DNA of 64,000 bases from Peribacillus sp. FSL E2-0218 (GTDB lineage: Bacteria; Bacillota; Bacilli; Bacillales; DSM-1321), in the NCBI RefSeq assembly GCF_037992945.1, contig NZ_CP150304.1:2731501-2795500 (forward strand), given 5' to 3'. The notes beneath the pieces were generated by a model. That model did not search any database. It was not told the origin of the DNA and saw only the letters and a program-made list of their open reading frames with translations. The position numbers and the translations under genes were made by a program. Below are positions 23,501 through 31,817 of the stretch, piece by piece; the first letter of the stretch is position 1, and every line of letters begins with the position of its first letter.

Positions 23501-25570
23501 TCATTCGTGCGGTTCTTGAACATCCTCTTCGAAAAATGCCTCCATAATTCCCTGTCCAATCTTCTGGCTGATTGGATGAGAGTTTGTCTTGGCATTCGGG
23601 ACTACTACTGAAAAAGCTACTTCAGGACTGTCGTAGGGAGCATACCCCACCAGTGTCAGGTTGTTCGTCGGTTTGTCTGTATATGTCTTTCGTAATACAG
23701 GATCATAATAAAAGGATTGTGCCGTCCCCGTTTTACCGGCTATTTTATAGCTTTTGTATGGATGTTTATTGAAATGGGAGGCAGCGCTCCCGCCTTGTTC
23801 GTGAAACACTTTACGGAACCCCTCTTGCACGCGTTCAATCTTTTGTTTATCCATGTCAATGCGATTTAGATAAACTGGGGAGACGCTTTGGAAAACAACA
23901 GGATTTTGGTCTTCCATGTCCTGTTCGCGGACCTCCTTAAGAAGATGTGGCTGGACCCTATATCCTCCATTAGCGATGGTCGATATGTATTGCGTCAGTT
24001 GCATGGGAGTATAAGTATCATATTGGCCGATTGTAAAATCCAGCAAATGGCCTGGGGACCCACCTTGGCCGCGATATCCGCTGGCTTCATTCGGGAGGTC
24101 GATTCCTGTCTTAACCCCAAGCCCGAATTGATTGAAATAATAGCGAAACGTTTCAAATGCATTTGAATCCAGCGGCAGTTTCATGTTTCTATAATAGGTC
24201 TTCCCAAGCATACTCATAGCCGTCTTGAACATATAGACGTTGGAGGATTGCTTCAAGGCAGTCAAGTCATTGACCATCCCCATCGTTCGTACTGACTTCT
24301 TGACTGGGGTACTCAGCAAGTAGATAGGCTCATCCAGGAAAGACTGACCAAGTTGGATGGCGCCGCTCTCATACCCGGAAAGTACTGTCGCCCCCTTTAC
24401 AGATGACCCCATTTCAAAAGATGAGTTGACAGTGCCAAGGGCATGATCAGTCGCTACCCACTTGCCGTTGACTTCTTTAATCTGTTTTCCAACCATAGCC
24501 AGAACTTCTCCTGTAACGGGATTCATCATGACGACAAAGGCCTTATTTAGGAATGCCCCCCCTCCATTCCTCTTAGCATTAATCAATTCAGCAGTGAGTA
24601 TCTTTTCTACCTTCTCCTGTAAACCCATATCAATAGTCAGTATCAGGTCCTTACCAGGCTTACCAGCTGAGACCTCATGAGTTCCAATAATGTTTCCTTT
24701 TCTATCCGTTTCAATTTCCGTCACGGAATTCGTGCCCCTGAGGACATCTTCATATTGGTATTCCAATTGGCTTTTTCCTACCCGGTCATTCCGGCTGTAA
24801 CCTCTAGATAGGTAACCGTCGACCCCCTCTTTCGGTATCCCTTCATCTCGAGACGTCGTGCTTCCTAATACGGAACGAAATAATCCTCCATACGGATATG
24901 TCCTTTCCCAATCTGTCAAAATATCCACTCCAGGAATTTCAGACAGCGCCTCACTCACTCGGGCTAATTCTTGATAGGTTACATTTTTGTCCTTGATTGG
25001 CTGAGGAGTATAGGCATAGCCCTTCTTCATTTCTCTTAAGATGGCAAGAACCTTCATTTCACTATTTCCGATGTCTTTTAAATCGGATTCAACAATTCGG
25101 TCCAGCTGTCTCTGATAAATATCATTATTTGTCAGCTCTTGGTTCTGCAGCTCCTTGTCTGTCAGTTTCTTCAGTGCTTTCTTAGGACGGGTCACAATCC
25201 AATAATCTTTCATGTCCCTTTCTGTAATCTTGTCTGTTTTGACCGATATACACGCTGACAGTTTCGTAGCAATTTCCAGTAGTTCCTGATCTGTTTCATT
25301 TCCGGTTTTCGTATAGATAATGATGTTTGACGCTTCATTATCGACAATCACTTGATAGTTCCTGTCGTATATTTTCCCTCTTGACAGGTGATGCCTCACT
25401 TCTCTCATATTGGTACCATTCACTCTCTTTTCGTACATATCCCCTTGATAGAGCTGGACAAAAGCTATTCTGAATATAAGAACGGCAAACAATGCAAACA
25501 CAAGGGTCGTAATAATAAGCATCCTGGTCGATTCCATCCGCTTTTTTTTAGTCCTCTGCCGATTTCCCAA
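23501..25570 (-). CDS. Class B penicillin-binding protein (PbpA/PbpH-like transpeptidase)
   Basis: A 689-residue bitopic transpeptidase. Short basic cytosolic tail, one transmembrane helix (~17-38), PBP dimer domain (~55-300) and transpeptidase domain with SSVK (389-392), SSN (442-444) and KTG (613-615). MGSSVKGAT and the N-terminal RGKIYDRNYQVI resemble elongation-type PbpA/PbpH. It cross-links peptidoglycan outside the membrane. The start is TTG at 25570, overlapping the upstream small gene by about 20 bases, with GAGGG eight bases ahead. It appears to be the last gene of the operon headed by the MecA-like PBP, and so probably responds to BlaI/BlaR1. Confidence 0.9.
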   Translation of the reverse strand: MGNRQRTKKKRMESTRMLIITTLVFALFAVLIFRIAFVQLYQGDMYEKRVNGTNMREVRHHLSRGKIYDRNYQVIVDNEASNIIIYTKTGNETDQELLEIATKLSACISVKTDKITERDMKDYWIVTRPKKALKKLTDKELQNQELTNNDIYQRQLDRIVESDLKDIGNSEMKVLAILREMKKGYAYTPQPIKDKNVTYQELARVSEALSEIPGVDILTDWERTYPYGGLFRSVLGSTTSRDEGIPKEGVDGYLSRGYSRNDRVGKSQLEYQYEDVLRGTNSVTEIETDRKGNIIGTHEVSAGKPGKDLILTIDMGLQEKVEKILTAELINAKRNGGGAFLNKAFVVMMNPVTGEVLAMVGKQIKEVNGKWVATDHALGTVNSSFEMGSSVKGATVLSGYESGAIQLGQSFLDEPIYLLSTPVKKSVRTMGMVNDLTALKQSSNVYMFKTAMSMLGKTYYRNMKLPLDSNAFETFRYYFNQFGLGVKTGIDLPNEASGYRGQGGSPGHLLDFTIGQYDTYTPMQLTQYISTIANGGYRVQPHLLKEVREQDMEDQNPVVFQSVSPVYLNRIDMDKQKIERVQEGFRKVFHEQGGSAASHFNKHPYKSYKIAGKTGTAQSFYYDPVLRKTYTDKPTNNLTLVGYAPYDSPEVAFSVVVPNAKTNSHPISQKIGQGIMEAFFEEDVQEPHE

Positions 25571-25730
25571 CGTCCTGTTCCCTCACTTTCCCCCTATTTT
25601 TTTCATTTCGCATCGTCAGACTGACACAAGCTATGCCTACGGTACAAAATAAACCAAGTGTAAGAGGCTGAGGAAAAATAGTGTATATCACACTGCTGAT
25701 AATCATCACCTGAATATGTATGGATCTCAT
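25548..25730 (-). CDS. Small membrane protein between the two PBP genes
   Basis: A 60-residue protein (starts MRSIHIQVMIISSVIYTIFP) with two hydrophobic stretches (~5-20 and ~25-42) and a basic/acidic tail that overlaps the start of the downstream PBP gene. GGAGGG six bases before the ATG at 25730 supports translation, and the overlap suggests coupling. The family is not recognised. Its place between two PBPs suggests a helper of the transpeptidase; inference only. Confidence 0.6.
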   Translation of the reverse strand: MRSIHIQVMIISSVIYTIFPQPLTLGLFCTVGIACVSLTMRNEKNRGKVREQDVGKSAED

Positions 25731-25820
25731 TGGTCCCTCCATTCACTCATCCTGCACACAACTTCATTTTAATTGGTTGGTTCCAACCATTAGCTTACGA
25801 AAAAATTCAGCTGACTTTCT

Positions 25821-27851
25821 TTATTCATTCTCCGCTAAGTACTGATCCAGCACAGGCTTTATTTTCGCGGTTACATAGTGGCTTCCCCCGCGATTCTTCA
25901 CATCCTCCACAATGGCTGTGAGCAAGATAGATGGACTTTTTGTATCAAACACGACCACAAAGCCATTTTCCATCCCGTCTTCGCCTTTCTTGCTCTTCAG
26001 CTCAGCTGTCCCCGTTTTTGCAGCCAGTACCTCTTTTGCCGTCTTAAGATTATGAGCAGTCCCCGTATCACGCTCCACCACCTGAATCAGTGCCTTTTGG
26101 ACGATTGAAGCAACCTCACTGGATATGACGGGTTTGTCGATAGGCTTATTGTTTTCTTCCTTTATCAAAACAGGCAGCACCATATTTCCGCCCTTCACAA
26201 ACGGTGTAAACGCAGTCCCTAAATGGACAACTGACATCAGGACTTCACCCTGTCCATAGGCGGAGTCAGCAAGTAAGACTTCATTCTCGATTCCATCATT
26301 GGATAGCTGACTCTTTTTCAAATGAATCGGCAGCTGGAAATCCTCCTGGAACCCAAATGCCGAAGCATTCTTCTCAAAATTGGCAGCTCCCATTTCCAGG
26401 GCTTCCTGAGCGAAATAGATATTATCGGAATAGGCCAGTGCATCAACCATGTCCACCGGACTTGCTTCCTTAACACGGGTGACAAAATAGCCTCCCCAGC
26501 TGTTGTCCTTCCTCCACTGCAAGCCGGATATTTCTCGTTTCTTCTCCGGGAATGTCGTTCCGGCGGTGAGTCCGGAGGCTGCAGTAATTGCCTTGAAGGT
26601 TGATCCTGGTGCATATAAGCTGGAGAAACGGTTCAAGAATGGAAGCTTCGGGTTTTCACTGTATGCCTTCCACTGGTCTTCCGTCATCCCGCTCACCATT
26701 AAATTCGGGTCGAAGGATGGATAGCTGACGAGCGCTAACATTTCTCCGGTCACAGGATGGATCGCTGACACCGCGCCCGCATCTTGCTTCATCGCTTCAT
26801 ACATGTTACTCTGCAATGCAGCATCGATCGTCAGATTTATGTTTTTACCATTGATGACATCCACTTTTTTAAGAATGCTTTTCTGTTCACCTTTCTCGTT
26901 CTTAATTTGAATGATGCCGCCCTTCTTTCCTCTTAACTGCTTTTCATATACTTGTTCCAATCCCGACTTACCGATGTAATCTCCTGAAGTGTATTCATGG
27001 CCGGCGTCCTTTTCAAGGTCTTCACTCGTTGCTTGCTTCACATACCCAATCAGATGGGCAGCTCGATCTTTTTCAGGATAATACCTTATCTTTTTCGTTT
27101 GGAAATATACTCCCGCTAAATCCTCATCCATGCTTTCCGGCTGAAACTCTGCAGGCATGACAGCAATCGGGACGAAGATATCTTCTGTCACCCACTTTTG
27201 ATCAAGCGCCTGTTGAAAGCGTTGTTCTGGAATCTTGAAATAAGCGCTTAGCTTACTTATTTCAGCTTCCTTGGACTCTCCAAGCTTCCCGGGGATGATC
27301 CCCATTTCATACACATCTTTATCTAGGGCGAGCGGGTTACCATTTCGGTCAAGGATATCGCCCCGTTGCGGCAAAAAGGACTGAGCGCTGACCTTATCTC
27401 CTTTTTCCATCCCAGCGAAGATCAAAGACGGATCCCACTTTATTTTCCATACATCCCCATTCTCTGTTTTCTCTTCTATAAAAAAAGTTTGATAGGACGC
27501 TGTCACTTCTCCAAGAAATGTATTGATTTTCACCTTGAAGATTCCTTTATACGTCTCGCTATCATCTTCGTAAAGCAACTCTTTGGATAAAACTTCAATT
27601 GAAGAAGTCTCAATACCCGAAAAAATCGCATGATACTTTTCGGTAAAACTCTTTTTCGAATAATCGTATGTTTCCAAATCTCCTTCTGCAATAAGTTTTA
27701 ACATTTCCTCGTAGTTTTGTTGGGAAAATTGTCTGACATATTCATTAAAAACTTCTTCCGGGGTAGCCTTGTTCGCTTTAAGATAATGCCATAGAGGCAA
27801 TACTCCAACTGTCAATGCTACAACTAGCACCAATATGATTATTTTTTTCAT
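25821..27851 (-). CDS. MecA/PBP3-like penicillin-binding protein with NTF2-like domain
   Basis: A 676-residue lipidless bitopic PBP. N-terminal membrane helix (~3-21), MecA_N/NTF2-like domain (~28-145), PBP dimer domain (~150-320) and transpeptidase domain with STFK (417-420), SDN (475-477) and KTG (612-614). This is the architecture of Staphylococcus MecA (PBP2a), Enterococcus PBP5 and Bacillus PbpC (PBP3), low-affinity transpeptidases that keep working under beta-lactams. It is divergent from blaI-blaR1, and its promoter region carries BlaI-type operators, so beta-lactam induction is expected. Whether it has low drug affinity cannot be read. Confidence 0.92.
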   Translation of the reverse strand: MKKIIILVLVVALTVGVLPLWHYLKANKATPEEVFNEYVRQFSQQNYEEMLKLIAEGDLETYDYSKKSFTEKYHAIFSGIETSSIEVLSKELLYEDDSETYKGIFKVKINTFLGEVTASYQTFFIEEKTENGDVWKIKWDPSLIFAGMEKGDKVSAQSFLPQRGDILDRNGNPLALDKDVYEMGIIPGKLGESKEAEISKLSAYFKIPEQRFQQALDQKWVTEDIFVPIAVMPAEFQPESMDEDLAGVYFQTKKIRYYPEKDRAAHLIGYVKQATSEDLEKDAGHEYTSGDYIGKSGLEQVYEKQLRGKKGGIIQIKNEKGEQKSILKKVDVINGKNINLTIDAALQSNMYEAMKQDAGAVSAIHPVTGEMLALVSYPSFDPNLMVSGMTEDQWKAYSENPKLPFLNRFSSLYAPGSTFKAITAASGLTAGTTFPEKKREISGLQWRKDNSWGGYFVTRVKEASPVDMVDALAYSDNIYFAQEALEMGAANFEKNASAFGFQEDFQLPIHLKKSQLSNDGIENEVLLADSAYGQGEVLMSVVHLGTAFTPFVKGGNMVLPVLIKEENNKPIDKPVISSEVASIVQKALIQVVERDTGTAHNLKTAKEVLAAKTGTAELKSKKGEDGMENGFVVVFDTKSPSILLTAIVEDVKNRGGSHYVTAKIKPVLDQYLAENE

Positions 27852-27867
27852 CGTTTTTCACTCTTCC

Positions 27868-27999
27868 TCATATATGCCTGATTTGCAATTTTAAATTCCG
27901 ACGAAAATAAAGCATAAAATTTACCATGTTGGTCTCAATCAGATCAACCATCTTAATGAACTCTTTCCAACTTGGTGAATATTTAAAGATTTTTATCAT
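27868..27999 (-). CDS. Possible leader ORF upstream of the MecA-like PBP (43 aa)
   Basis: A 43-residue frame (begins MIKIFKYSPSWKEFIKMVDL, ends RNLKLQIRHI) that stops 17 bases before the PBP ATG; its end abuts the PBP ribosome site. A second frame overlapping its start (about 29 codons, TTG-started) ends at this gene's beginning. No good ribosome site precedes the ATG; a strong GGAGGGGAGGTG lies near 28092-28103 without a usable start. It may be a leader peptide or the decayed remains of a small gene. Confidence 0.3.
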   Translation of the reverse strand: MIKIFKYSPSWKEFIKMVDLIETNMVNFMLYFRRNLKLQIRHI

Positions 28000-28122
28000 C
28001 TTCGTTCACTAATGCTTTGGCTTCGTTATACCTTTCAAAAATGTTTACTAATTGTTCACAATAAATAACCAATGGAAAGAACTATTCCTGCACCTCCCCT
28101 CCAGTTTACAAATACATAACTA

Positions 28123-28134
28123 TTACACGTGTAG
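28123..28134. promoter_or_regulatory. BlaI/MecI-type operator A
   Basis: TTACACGTGTAG follows the TTACA-N2-TGTAA pattern with one mismatch. It is placed just downstream of the predicted PBP transcription start on the minus strand. Confidence 0.65.
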
Positions 28135-28146
28135 TTTTTTAAAGTA

Positions 28147-28158
28147 TTACACATGTAA
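28147..28158. promoter_or_regulatory. BlaI/MecI-type operator B, within the PBP promoter
   Basis: TTACACATGTAA in the context AAAGTATTACACATGTAAGA nearly copies the Bacillus licheniformis bla operator. It is centred 24 bp from operator A. On the minus strand TTGACT (about 28165-28170) is followed 16-17 bases later by a -10-like TAATAC, so the site lies between -35 and -10 of the PBP promoter. Confidence 0.8.
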
Positions 28159-28209
28159 GATTTCCAGTCAATACAATTATGCTTAATGTACTCACTGTAA
28201 AATATTGAA

Positions 28210-28223
28210 CTTACACTTGTAAG
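28210..28223. promoter_or_regulatory. BlaI/MecI-type operator C
   Basis: CTTACACTTGTAAG has perfect 6-bp arms around CT. It lies upstream of both divergent promoters and may join repressor dimers across the region. Confidence 0.75.
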
Positions 28224-28357
28224 TTTAATGGCTAAAAATCATTTTACCGAAATATCGCTTCTTAAAATATGGATAGGTAGACTTGAAGAATCAAGGCATA
28301 TAAAATGAAAATGACATATATGATCATGAAGGTGTTTTACGTCCTCATCTAGTTGCA

Positions 28358-28405
28358 TTGACTTCTAAAAATATGAACAATATAATTAAATTATTACAAT
28401 CGTAA
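28358..28405 (+). promoter_or_regulatory. blaI promoter with operator D over the start site
   Basis: TTGACT (28358-28363), a 17-base spacer and a perfect TATAAT (28381-28386) form a strong SigA promoter. TTACAATCGTAA (28394-28405), a one-mismatch copy of the TTACA-N2-TGTAA operator, covers the expected transcription start, so BlaI should repress its own operon. Confidence 0.78.
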
Positions 28406-28426
28406 TTTTAAGGATGGTTAAATAAT

Positions 28427-28813
28427 ATGAAAAAAACACCCCAAATTTCAGAAGCAGAGCTTGAAATTATGAAAATAATTTGGAAACACCCTAATATCAA
28501 TACCAATGAGGTGATTGAAAAGGTATCCAAAACTAGTAAATGGAGCCCTAAAACCATTCAAACAATGTTATTAAGGCTTATAAAAAAAGGGGCATTGAAT
28601 CATTATAAGGAAGGTCGTGTATTCGTTTATACACCAAACGTTGATAAAAGTGATTATTTGGAAATTGAGAGTCGCAGTTTTTTAGAACGTTTTTATAATG
28701 GAACGTTAAATTCTATGGTATTAAACTTCTTGGAAAAAGATAGGATGTCAGAGGATGAAATTAATGAGCTGTATCAAATTTTAGAAAAACGTATGAACAG
28801 AAAGAAGGAATAA
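28427..28813 (+). CDS. blaI: BlaI/MecI-family repressor
   Basis: A 128-residue winged-helix repressor of beta-lactam resistance genes. N-terminal ISEAELEIMKIIWKHPNINTNEVIEKV, recognition helix WSPKTIQTMLLRLIKKGAL, wing EGRVFVYTP, then a dimerisation tail. BlaI and MecI are cut between N- and C-terminal domains after BlaR1 signalling; here an Asn-Phe pair (VLNFLEKD) lies in the usual linker region. The gene is one base from blaR1 and divergent from the PBP operon. Confidence 0.92.
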   Translation: MKKTPQISEAELEIMKIIWKHPNINTNEVIEKVSKTSKWSPKTIQTMLLRLIKKGALNHYKEGRVFVYTPNVDKSDYLEIESRSFLERFYNGTLNSMVLNFLEKDRMSEDEINELYQILEKRMNRKKE

Positions 28814-28814
28814 C

Positions 28815-30623
28815 ATGAGCAGCTCTTTCTTTACTTTCTTTCTCATCAGTAATATCACATTGTCTCTCATTTATTGCATGATCCTTCTCATAAAAAAGCT
28901 ATTAAAAATACAAATAACTGTAAATACCCAATATTATATCAGCGTCATTTCCCTATTGTTATTGATTGTTCCTTTTATCCCTTTTCATTTTCTAAAAACA
29001 AATTCTTTTTTTGATTGGATGATAAACTTAGGTGCAAGCAATCCAAAGTTAGCGAATATCCATTCTGCAGGTAAAACATCAACAACAAGTGTTCAAAATG
29101 CAAATTGGCTACAAGATTTTTCCCTGTCAATTGAACAATCACCTTTCCGAATGATGGATTCTATTTTTTTCATAGTATGGATATCAGGAATGATTTTTAT
29201 CCTTTTGGCTACTTTATATAGCAATCTAAGAATTTATAAGATAAGAAAAAACCTACAAGTAATAGAAAACAAGAAGTTATCCACGCTTTTTTATACATGT
29301 AAAAAGGATATACATTTTAATAAAAAAGTGGTCTTGGGGTATTCCTCATTGATAAAATCACCCATTACTTTTGGTGTCATCACTCCATATATTGTCATAC
29401 CAAAAGATATTTCCATGCTTTCTACGGAAGAGATGAAATGTATACTGCTTCACGAGTTGTATCATTGTAAACGAAGAGATATGCTAGTGAACTATTTCAT
29501 GTGTCTAGCTAGAACTGTATATTGGTTTAATCCTCTCGTATGGTATTTCTTGAATGAAATGAAAACCGAGATGGAGATTTCATGCGATTATGCAGTTTTA
29601 AGATCGCTGGATGATGAGTCACATCTAAAATATGGTGAGGTTATTTTAAAATTCGCATCTCTTTCCAAACGTACATCATCTTTGTTAGTGGCTTCGGAAA
29701 TTAGCAGGTCTTACAAACAAGTAAAAAGGCGTATTGTCAAGATCAGTGATTTTCGGGTTGAATCAAATATGCTAAAGATGAAAAGTGCTCTAGTATTCAT
29801 CTTTTTTTTAGCGATCATTTTGATGAGTATTCCTTCTTTATCTGTATTGGCCCTGAGCAAAGAAAAAGAAACACATCCTCTTTCTTATACTAATGTAGTG
29901 TATAAGGATTACAGCCGCTTTTTCGATAAACTTACGGCAAGTGCTGTAATATACGACACCAAGATGAAGCAGTATACGATATACAACAAGGAAGAAAGCA
30001 CTACCAGGTTTCACCCTACTTCCACTTATAAAATATTCAGTGCATTGTTCGCTCTTGATTCCGGGATTATTTCAAGGGACAATTCCCAAATGACTTGGGA
30101 TGGGAGCTTATATCCATATGAGGAATGGAATAAAGATCAAGATTTATTCTCAGCAATGGAAAGCTCATCCTCATGGTATTTTCAAAAACTCGATCACCAG
30201 ATAGGAAAAAGGAAATTACAAAATTACTTTGAACAGATACATTATGGAAATCGCGATTTATCGGGTGATTTATCTAATTATTGGCTAGACGGTTCACTAA
30301 AAATTTCTCCTGTCGAACAGGTGGATATGTTGAAAAAATTCTATGACAATGAATTTTCTTTTGAACCATCTAATATTCAAACTGTGAAAGACTCCTTGCT
30401 TTTAGAAGAATCCAATGGCAATCTGTTATCCGGAAAAACGGGGACGACAGCTGTAAACGGGGAAAATATAAGTGGCTGGTTTGTAGGATATGTAGAAACT
30501 TCAGATAATACCTTTTTCTTCGCCTTTCACATTCAAGGTGAAAAGGATTCAGGTGGAAGCAATGTTGCTGAGATGGCACTTTCCATCTTGGAGAAGGAGC
30601 ATATTTATCAATCCGTATTCTGA
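28815..30623 (+). CDS. blaR1: BlaR1/MecR1 beta-lactam sensor-transducer
   Basis: A 602-residue integral membrane sensor. Four N-terminal helices surround an M56 zinc protease domain with HELYH at 213-217; a last helix (~322-346) leads to an extracellular class D-like penicillin-binding sensor (~355-602) with STYK (403-406) and KTGTT (541-545). Acylation by a beta-lactam triggers the protease, leading to loss of BlaI. The SxN-like site reads SSSSWYF rather than the SVNWYF of staphylococcal homologues. Starts ATG two codons after blaI ends; followed by a terminator. Confidence 0.93.
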   Translation: MSSSFFTFFLISNITLSLIYCMILLIKKLLKIQITVNTQYYISVISLLLLIVPFIPFHFLKTNSFFDWMINLGASNPKLANIHSAGKTSTTSVQNANWLQDFSLSIEQSPFRMMDSIFFIVWISGMIFILLATLYSNLRIYKIRKNLQVIENKKLSTLFYTCKKDIHFNKKVVLGYSSLIKSPITFGVITPYIVIPKDISMLSTEEMKCILLHELYHCKRRDMLVNYFMCLARTVYWFNPLVWYFLNEMKTEMEISCDYAVLRSLDDESHLKYGEVILKFASLSKRTSSLLVASEISRSYKQVKRRIVKISDFRVESNMLKMKSALVFIFFLAIILMSIPSLSVLALSKEKETHPLSYTNVVYKDYSRFFDKLTASAVIYDTKMKQYTIYNKEESTTRFHPTSTYKIFSALFALDSGIISRDNSQMTWDGSLYPYEEWNKDQDLFSAMESSSSWYFQKLDHQIGKRKLQNYFEQIHYGNRDLSGDLSNYWLDGSLKISPVEQVDMLKKFYDNEFSFEPSNIQTVKDSLLLEESNGNLLSGKTGTTAVNGENISGWFVGYVETSDNTFFFAFHIQGEKDSGGSNVAEMALSILEKEHIYQSVF

Positions 30624-30663
30624 TCGATACGATTTTTTTCATTTCTCGATATAAGCTCCAAGA

Positions 30664-30718
30664 TTAGAGCATGTTTTGTTGCTGCGGGCCAAAACATGCT
30701 CTTATTTTTCTTTTTTTG
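30664..30718 (+). terminator. Terminator of blaI-blaR1
   Basis: AGAGCATGTTTT and AAAACATGCTCT pair around a 13-base GC-rich loop, followed by two T-rich runs. Confidence 0.85.
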
Positions 30719-30814
30719 CTGTATTTTCCCTTACTGTATTATATGAGGAAAGACTCTTATGATGGGATTCATCTTCTTGCGCCCTACTATCAGCACTATA
30801 CCAACTCCATGACC

Positions 30815-30930
30815 AAGAGGACGTGCGGCGGGGCCCTTCGACGTGAACGCCTGTGGAGCACCCTCACCTTTCCCGCTGCTCCCGCAGGCATCTCGTACTT
30901 CTGCTCCAAGCAACCCGAAATAGTTTCGTT
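30815..30930. repeat. Bacillus-type dispersed repeat, copy 2 (inverted)
   Basis: Read on the minus strand it shows GCCTGCGGGAGCAGCGGGAAAG, CACAGGCGTTCACG and GGGGCCCCGCCGCACGTCC-like blocks in the same order as copy 1. It is clearly more GC-rich than the flanking DNA and non-coding. Confidence 0.6.
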
Positions 30931-30934
30931 TTAA

Positions 30935-31308
30935 AATCAACAACCTATACGAAATGAGCCTAAACAAAAGAAAAAAAGAGACATCATAGTTGTCCCTTTT
31001 TACACCTTTATCCAAAATTCATGCCATACTCCTACCGTTAACCACTCTAAGATGGGAGAGAATTCAATGATTTTGTATTGGCCATAGCAGTACTAGATCG
31101 ACTGCTTCACACTCGGATTGACAGCACATTTCAATATTTTAATGGGTGATGCGTCCATTAAATCCCCTTATTCTCTGCCAACAGGCAATTGAATTTCGTC
31201 CTTTTCCTTATCTAAAAGTGTCAAGAATTATATCCATAATCAGCTAAATGAATCGAAGCATAGATTAAGTCGCCTTGGCACCCTTTGCTAAACAGACTCT
31301 TTTTATTT
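30935..31308. other. Gene-free stretch
   Basis: No supported gene. Reading frames are short and broken by stops on both strands; I see no match to a known RNA or mobile element. Confidence 0.5.
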
Positions 31309-31740
31309 TTAGTGCTGTATTTGATCTCTATCCTCGGAAATTGAGCTTAGGGCAATGCCCGCCTCCGAACTTGTTTGTTTGTGTATGGCAAGATCCCCTA
31401 AAGCAACGATACCGAGCAGCTTGCCATTTTCGACAATAGGAAGTCTCCTGATTTGTTCATTACCCATTAACTCTTCCGCTTCGTCCACTGACATATCGGG
31501 AGTTCCCGTTATAAGATGAGTGGAAATCACGTCGGTTATTCTGGTTGAATTCGGTTTTTTTCCGGCAACACAGCGAAGCACGATATCCCTATCGGTGATG
31601 ACGCCGACCAACTGGCCACTATCCAAGACAGGAATGATACCCACATCATGGTTCTTCATTTTTACGGCTGCCTCATAAATATTATCTTCCACTGTACAAC
31701 AGTCCACATCCGTAGACATAATATCCCTTAAAGTAGTCAT
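31309..31740 (-). CDS. CBS-domain protein (YhcV-like)
   Basis: A 143-residue protein made of two CBS motifs in tandem (~1-60 and ~70-130): MTTLRDIMSTDVDCCTVEDN, VGVITDRDIVLRC, then a second copy ending GIVALGDLAIHK. CBS pairs bind adenosyl nucleotides. No enzyme domain is attached, as in Bacillus YhcV. GGAGGG seven bases before ATG 31740 sets the start. It lies 78 bp downstream of the metallo-hydrolase gene in the same direction and may be co-transcribed. Confidence 0.87.
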   Translation of the reverse strand: MTTLRDIMSTDVDCCTVEDNIYEAAVKMKNHDVGIIPVLDSGQLVGVITDRDIVLRCVAGKKPNSTRITDVISTHLITGTPDMSVDEAEELMGNEQIRRLPIVENGKLLGIVALGDLAIHKQTSSEAGIALSSISEDRDQIQH

Positions 31741-31817
31741 GGAAATCCCTCCATTATTCACGCGTTTCTTGTTTATTGTTGACTATAGGAAAGATATTAT
31801 TCAGCTTGATGCAAGGT

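Noticed and set aside
30935..31308. Possible transposase remnant on the minus strand
   Set aside because: Frames are broken by many stops and I could find no convincing transposase motif or inverted terminal repeats.
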